A stretch of DNA of 10,451 nucleotides from CAYJPV01 sp964396055 (GTDB lineage Bacteria > Acidobacteriota > Vicinamibacteria > Vicinamibacterales > JAKQTR01): positions 1-10,451 of the forward strand of contig CAYNDV010000153.1 in assembly GCA_964396055.1 (NCBI GenBank), read 5' to 3'. The translations under genes were made by a program, and so were the position numbers. Within the stretch, counting starts at the first letter, position 1; each line of letters opens with the position of its first letter. Under the pieces are notes generated by a model, which worked only from the letters and a program-made list of their open reading frames with translations, was not told where the DNA came from and made no database searches. Positions 8,414 to 10,451 of this stretch are shown here, piece by piece.

Positions 8414-9628
8414 CTACCCTCCCACCAGCCAGAGCCACCCCGCCGCGATCGCGAGCGTCCCCAGCGTGACCGGCACCCCCACCCGCGCGTGCGTGCGCCA
8501 GTCGATCCGTACACCGAGGCGCGCGGCCTGATCCACGACAATGATGTTGGCGATGCTGCCGACGATGAAGAGGTTGCCGGCCAGGGTCGAGGCCAGGGCC
8601 AGGATGGCGCCCGCCATCGGGTGATGGGCAGCCGGCAGCAGCAGCATCACGGCCGGCACGTTCGACACCGCGTTCGAGAGCACCACCGTGGCGCCGAACA
8701 GCGCTCCGGGGGCCTGCAGATCCACCCCCAGGCCCTGGAGCCGGGTAAGCGCGCTCGCGGCCAGACCGGCCTCCTGGAACGCGCTGTTCACGACGAACAG
8801 CCCCATGAACAGGATGAGCAGCTGCCAGTCCACCAGGCCGAGGACCTCGCGCGAGTCCATGCGCCGGCTCGTCAGCAGGACGCCGGCGCCCGCCAGCGCC
8901 ACCGCGTCCTGGGGCCAGTGTGAAACCAGGAAGGCGGCCACGACGGCCCCCAGCACCAGCATGCCCTTCAGCGTGTGCCACGGGCTGAACGGCACGGCCT
9001 CCTGACCCACGGCCTCGCGCGCATCGTCCCAGCGACGCCGCCACTGCCACGCAATCACGGCCCAGACGATGGCCAGTCCCAGCAGGGCCGGCACCCCGCC
9101 GTCCACCAGGTAGCCCGCGAACGACAGGCCGAGCCGCTGCCCGATGAGCATGTTCTGCGGGTTGCCGATCAACGTGGCGGCCGACCCGACATTGGCGGCG
9201 CACGCGAGGGCGAGCAGGAAGGGCACGGGATTCACCCGACGGCGGGCGCACAACTCGACGAGCACGGGCGCCAGCGCCAGGCAGACGATGTCGTTGGCGA
9301 GCAGCGCCGAGAGGACCCCCGCCACCAGGACGACACCGGCCAGCAGCCGCGGCGGTGTCGTGTCGAGGGCGCCGAGGCGCCCGGCCACGGCCGTGTAGAA
9401 CCCGGCCAGGCGGAACTGGGCCGAGACGATCATCAGGCCGAACAGCAGCGACATCGTCGCGACATCGATGGACGCCCACGCCGCGTCGGGCGTGACGTCG
9501 CCGAGGGCGACGAGCGCGATGGCGCCGAGCAGGGCGATGCCGGCGCGGTCAAGCCGCAAGCCGGGGATCTCGCCGAGCACCATGCCGGCGTACACCGCCA
9601 GAAAGACGAGCAGGACCGCCGTGGACAT
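8414..9628 (-). CDS. SLC13/ArsB-NhaD-type membrane transporter (YbiR-like)
   Basis: This is a 404-residue polytopic inner-membrane protein of the ion transporter superfamily that includes ArsB, NhaD and SLC13/DASS carriers. About ten hydrophobic segments span nearly the whole chain, with a charged cytosolic-type loop at about 195-215 (WRRRWDDAREAVGQE). The two halves carry the paired re-entrant motifs of this fold: LLANDIV (109-115) with IGNPQN (154-159) in the first half, and SNAVSNVP (318-325) with GSIANI (357-362) in the second. The motifs and short central loop resemble E. coli YbiR more than arsenite pumps. Substrate cannot be read from the sequence; an anion exchanged with sodium or protons is typical. 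I chose the ATG at 9628; an adjacent GTG at 9631 is also possible. No arsR or arsC lies nearby, so an arsenic role has no contextual support. Confidence 0.85.
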   Translation of the reverse strand: MSTAVLLVFLAVYAGMVLGEIPGLRLDRAGIALLGAIALVALGDVTPDAAWASIDVATMSLLFGLMIVSAQFRLAGFYTAVAGRLGALDTTPPRLLAGVVLVAGVLSALLANDIVCLALAPVLVELCARRRVNPVPFLLALACAANVGSAATLIGNPQNMLIGQRLGLSFAGYLVDGGVPALLGLAIVWAVIAWQWRRRWDDAREAVGQEAVPFSPWHTLKGMLVLGAVVAAFLVSHWPQDAVALAGAGVLLTSRRMDSREVLGLVDWQLLILFMGLFVVNSAFQEAGLAASALTRLQGLGVDLQAPGALFGATVVLSNAVSNVPAVMLLLPAAHHPMAGAILALASTLAGNLFIVGSIANIIVVDQAARLGVRIDWRTHARVGVPVTLGTLAIAAGWLWLVGG

Positions 9629-9636
9629 CACGGCGT

Positions 9637-9664
9637 ATTATGCCCCGCCATCCAAGGGTGTGGA
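9637..9664 (-). promoter_or_regulatory. Candidate promoter of the transporter, possibly leaderless
   Basis: On the minus strand, CATAAT (9642-9637) matches the sigma-70 -10 consensus at five of six positions. TCCACA (9664-9659) matches the -35 at four of six, with a 16-bp spacer. A start site eight bases past the -10 would fall on the A of the ATG at 9628, which also lacks a normally spaced Shine-Dalgarno motif. This would give a leaderless mRNA. The -35 overlaps the inverted repeat at 9661-9678. Confidence 0.35.
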
Positions 9665-9678
9665 TCACGGGCGATCCA
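9661..9678. promoter_or_regulatory. Inverted repeat TGGATC-N6-GATCCA, possible operator
   Basis: Six-base arms are perfectly complementary around a 6-bp spacer (ACGGGC). The repeat overlaps the -35 of the candidate transporter promoter, a position where a bound dimeric repressor would block transcription. The regulator is unknown. Confidence 0.35.
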
Positions 9679-9681
9679 GAG

Positions 9682-9695
9682 GGCCGGATCCGGCC
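9682..9695. promoter_or_regulatory. Perfect 14-bp palindrome GGCCGGATCCGGCC
   Basis: This fully self-complementary sequence lies near the middle of the 201-bp divergent region, four bases from the previous inverted repeat. It could be a protein-binding site or simply a GC-rich chance palindrome. Confidence 0.3.
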
Positions 9696-9720
9696 ATTTC
9701 GAAAATCTTACGGCGCCGAA

Positions 9721-9741
9721 AACGTTCAGGACTTGAACATT
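9721..9741. promoter_or_regulatory. Imperfect palindrome over the receptor -35, possible operator
   Basis: AACGTTCA (9721-9728) and TGAACATT (9734-9741) are complementary at seven of eight positions around GGACT. The right arm contains most of the -35 TTGAAC of the rightward promoter. The GTTC-N7-GAAC core differs from the LexA boxes I know (GAAC-N4-GTTC, or direct GTTC-N7-GTTC), so I do not call it an SOS box. Confidence 0.4.
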
Positions 9742-9760
9742 TCCGGCATCGGACTAGAAT
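9733..9760 (+). promoter_or_regulatory. Candidate sigma-70-type promoter of the TonB receptor-like gene
   Basis: TTGAAC (9733-9738, four of six matches) and TAGAAT (9755-9760, five of six) are separated by 16 bp in a locally less GC-rich stretch. Transcription would start near 9767, giving a leader of about 63 bases before the ATG at 9830. Confidence 0.5.
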
Positions 9761-9814
9761 CTGCATGGTTGATCCAAGTCGACGTCGAGGTCCGTGGGGA
9801 GGACCGTACTCATC

Positions 9815-9822
9815 GGAGGAGG
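9815..9822 (+). promoter_or_regulatory. Strong Shine-Dalgarno GGAGGAGG
   Basis: This purine-rich site ends seven bases before the ATG at 9830 and fixes that start. It is the best ribosome-binding site in the window; most genes of the tig-rho cluster have weak or none. Confidence 0.8.
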
Positions 9823-9829
9823 AACCGAC

Positions 9830-10451
9830 ATGACAGGACGTACGCACTGGACCCGTCTGGCCGCCACAGCCGCCGCGATCGTGCTGTGCCTGGCCGGCGC
9901 GGTCGCCGCCCAGAACCCTCTGGGCCGCCTCGCCGGCACCGTGCTCGACTCGTCGGGCGCCGTGCTGCCGGGTGCCACGGTGGTGGCCACCAATACCGCC
10001 ACCAACCAGTCCCAGACCCAGGCTGCCAGCGAGACGGGCGCCTTCACGTTCCCGCAGCTGCAGCCGGGGCCCTACAAGGTGACGGTCGAGTTGCAGGGCT
10101 TCAAGACGTTCACCGCGACGGACGTCGTCATCAACGCCGGCCAGGAGTACTCGCTGACGGCGAAACTCGAGCTTGGCGACCTGTCTGAGACCGTCGAGGT
10201 CACCGCGGGCGTGTCGCTGGTCAAGACGACGACACCCGAGGTGAGCAACTCGGTGCAGCAGAACCAGATTCTGCAGCTGCCCCTTCCGGGCCGCGACACC
10301 ACGCAGCTGATCCGGTTGCAGGCGGGGGTGCCGGGCATCGCCACCCGCAGCAACACGGCGATCAACGGCGGCCGGCCGACGTGGACGCAGGTGACCCTGG
10401 ACGGCATCAACATCCAGGACAACTTCATCCGCACCAACTCCCTGGACTTCC
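9830..10451 (+). CDS. TonB-dependent receptor-like protein, N-terminal part (Oar-type)
   Basis: Only the first 207 residues are present; the frame is open at the window edge. A signal peptide covers about 1-27 (a basic start, a hydrophobic stretch from 10 to 26, likely cleavage near AVAA/QN), so the product is exported to the outer membrane. Residues about 30-115 form a CarboxypepD_reg beta-sandwich (GRLAGTVLDSSGAVLPGATV, ETGAFTFPQLQPGPYKVTV). ETVEVTA follows, then a plug-like region with LPLPGRDTTQLIRLQAGVPG and NGGRPTWTQVTLDGINIQD. This order is characteristic of the large Oar-like TonB-dependent receptors of Acidobacteriota, usually about 1,000 residues or more, which are thought to import or bind sugars or peptides. 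The substrate cannot be deduced. It is transcribed away from the transporter; no partner gene is visible. Confidence 0.9.
   Translation, partial: MTGRTHWTRLAATAAAIVLCLAGAVAAQNPLGRLAGTVLDSSGAVLPGATVVATNTATNQSQTQAASETGAFTFPQLQPGPYKVTVELQGFKTFTATDVVINAGQEYSLTAKLELGDLSETVEVTAGVSLVKTTTPEVSNSVQQNQILQLPLPGRDTTQLIRLQAGVPGIATRSNTAINGGRPTWTQVTLDGINIQDNFIRTNSLDF

Noticed and set aside
8119..8469. A 116-codon frame in the gap after rho
   Set aside because: It is built from hairpins and a heptamer array and runs into the antisense strand of the transporter, with no ribosome-binding site or family resemblance.
8414..9628. An arsenite efflux pump (ArsB) assignment
   Set aside because: The fold is shared, but no ars regulator or reductase lies nearby and the motifs look more YbiR/SLC13-like. 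Substrate is left open.
9721..9741. A LexA/SOS box
   Set aside because: The core is GTTC-N7-GAAC, which matches neither the GAAC-N4-GTTC type nor the direct GTTC-N7-GTTC type, and the downstream gene is not a DNA-repair gene.
9640..10188. A 182-codon frame over the receptor start
   Set aside because: It covers the promoter and signal-peptide region in a different frame; the receptor frame has the strong ribosome-binding site, a signal peptide and recognisable domains.

Overview
This high-GC window (GC-rich codons in every gene) looks like a chromosomal segment of an Acidobacteriota bacterium, probably Vicinamibacteria-like. Two things suggest this: the Oar-type receptor (CarboxypepD_reg plus plug) that starts at the right end, a family strongly expanded in that phylum, and the abundance of 7-bp tandem repeats between genes. 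The assignment is an inference; no rRNA or marker gene can be compared here.

Layout. Positions 1-270 hold no gene, only tandem repeats. A complete tRNA-Leu(UAG) follows at 271-357. A tightly packed co-directional cluster then runs from 447 to 8038: tig (trigger factor), clpP, clpX, lon, engB/ysxC and rho. Its intergenic gaps are 14, 53, 54 and 29 bp, and rho starts inside the 3' end of engB. Positions 8039-8413 are gene-free and filled with heptamer arrays and inverted repeats. They separate rho from a convergent SLC13/ArsB-NhaD-type membrane transporter (8414-9628, minus strand). A 201-bp divergent regulatory region with two candidate promoters and three palindromes separates the transporter from the 5' part of a TonB-dependent receptor-like outer membrane protein (9830 to the window end).

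How the genes fit together. Trigger factor receives nascent chains at the ribosome. ClpXP and Lon are the two main ATP-dependent soluble proteases. EngB is a GTPase for large-subunit assembly, and Rho terminates transcription. The cluster thus joins protein birth, protein destruction, ribosome assembly and transcription termination in one probable operon. All key catalytic residues are intact. No intrinsic terminator (hairpin plus T-run) is visible after rho.

I found no previously undescribed defence or biosynthetic system. The most unusual material is non-coding: four heptamer arrays with different unit sequences, a composite repeat shared by both gene-free regions flanking the housekeeping cluster, a ~130-bp nested inverted repeat, and palindromes lying over the -35 elements of both divergent promoters.
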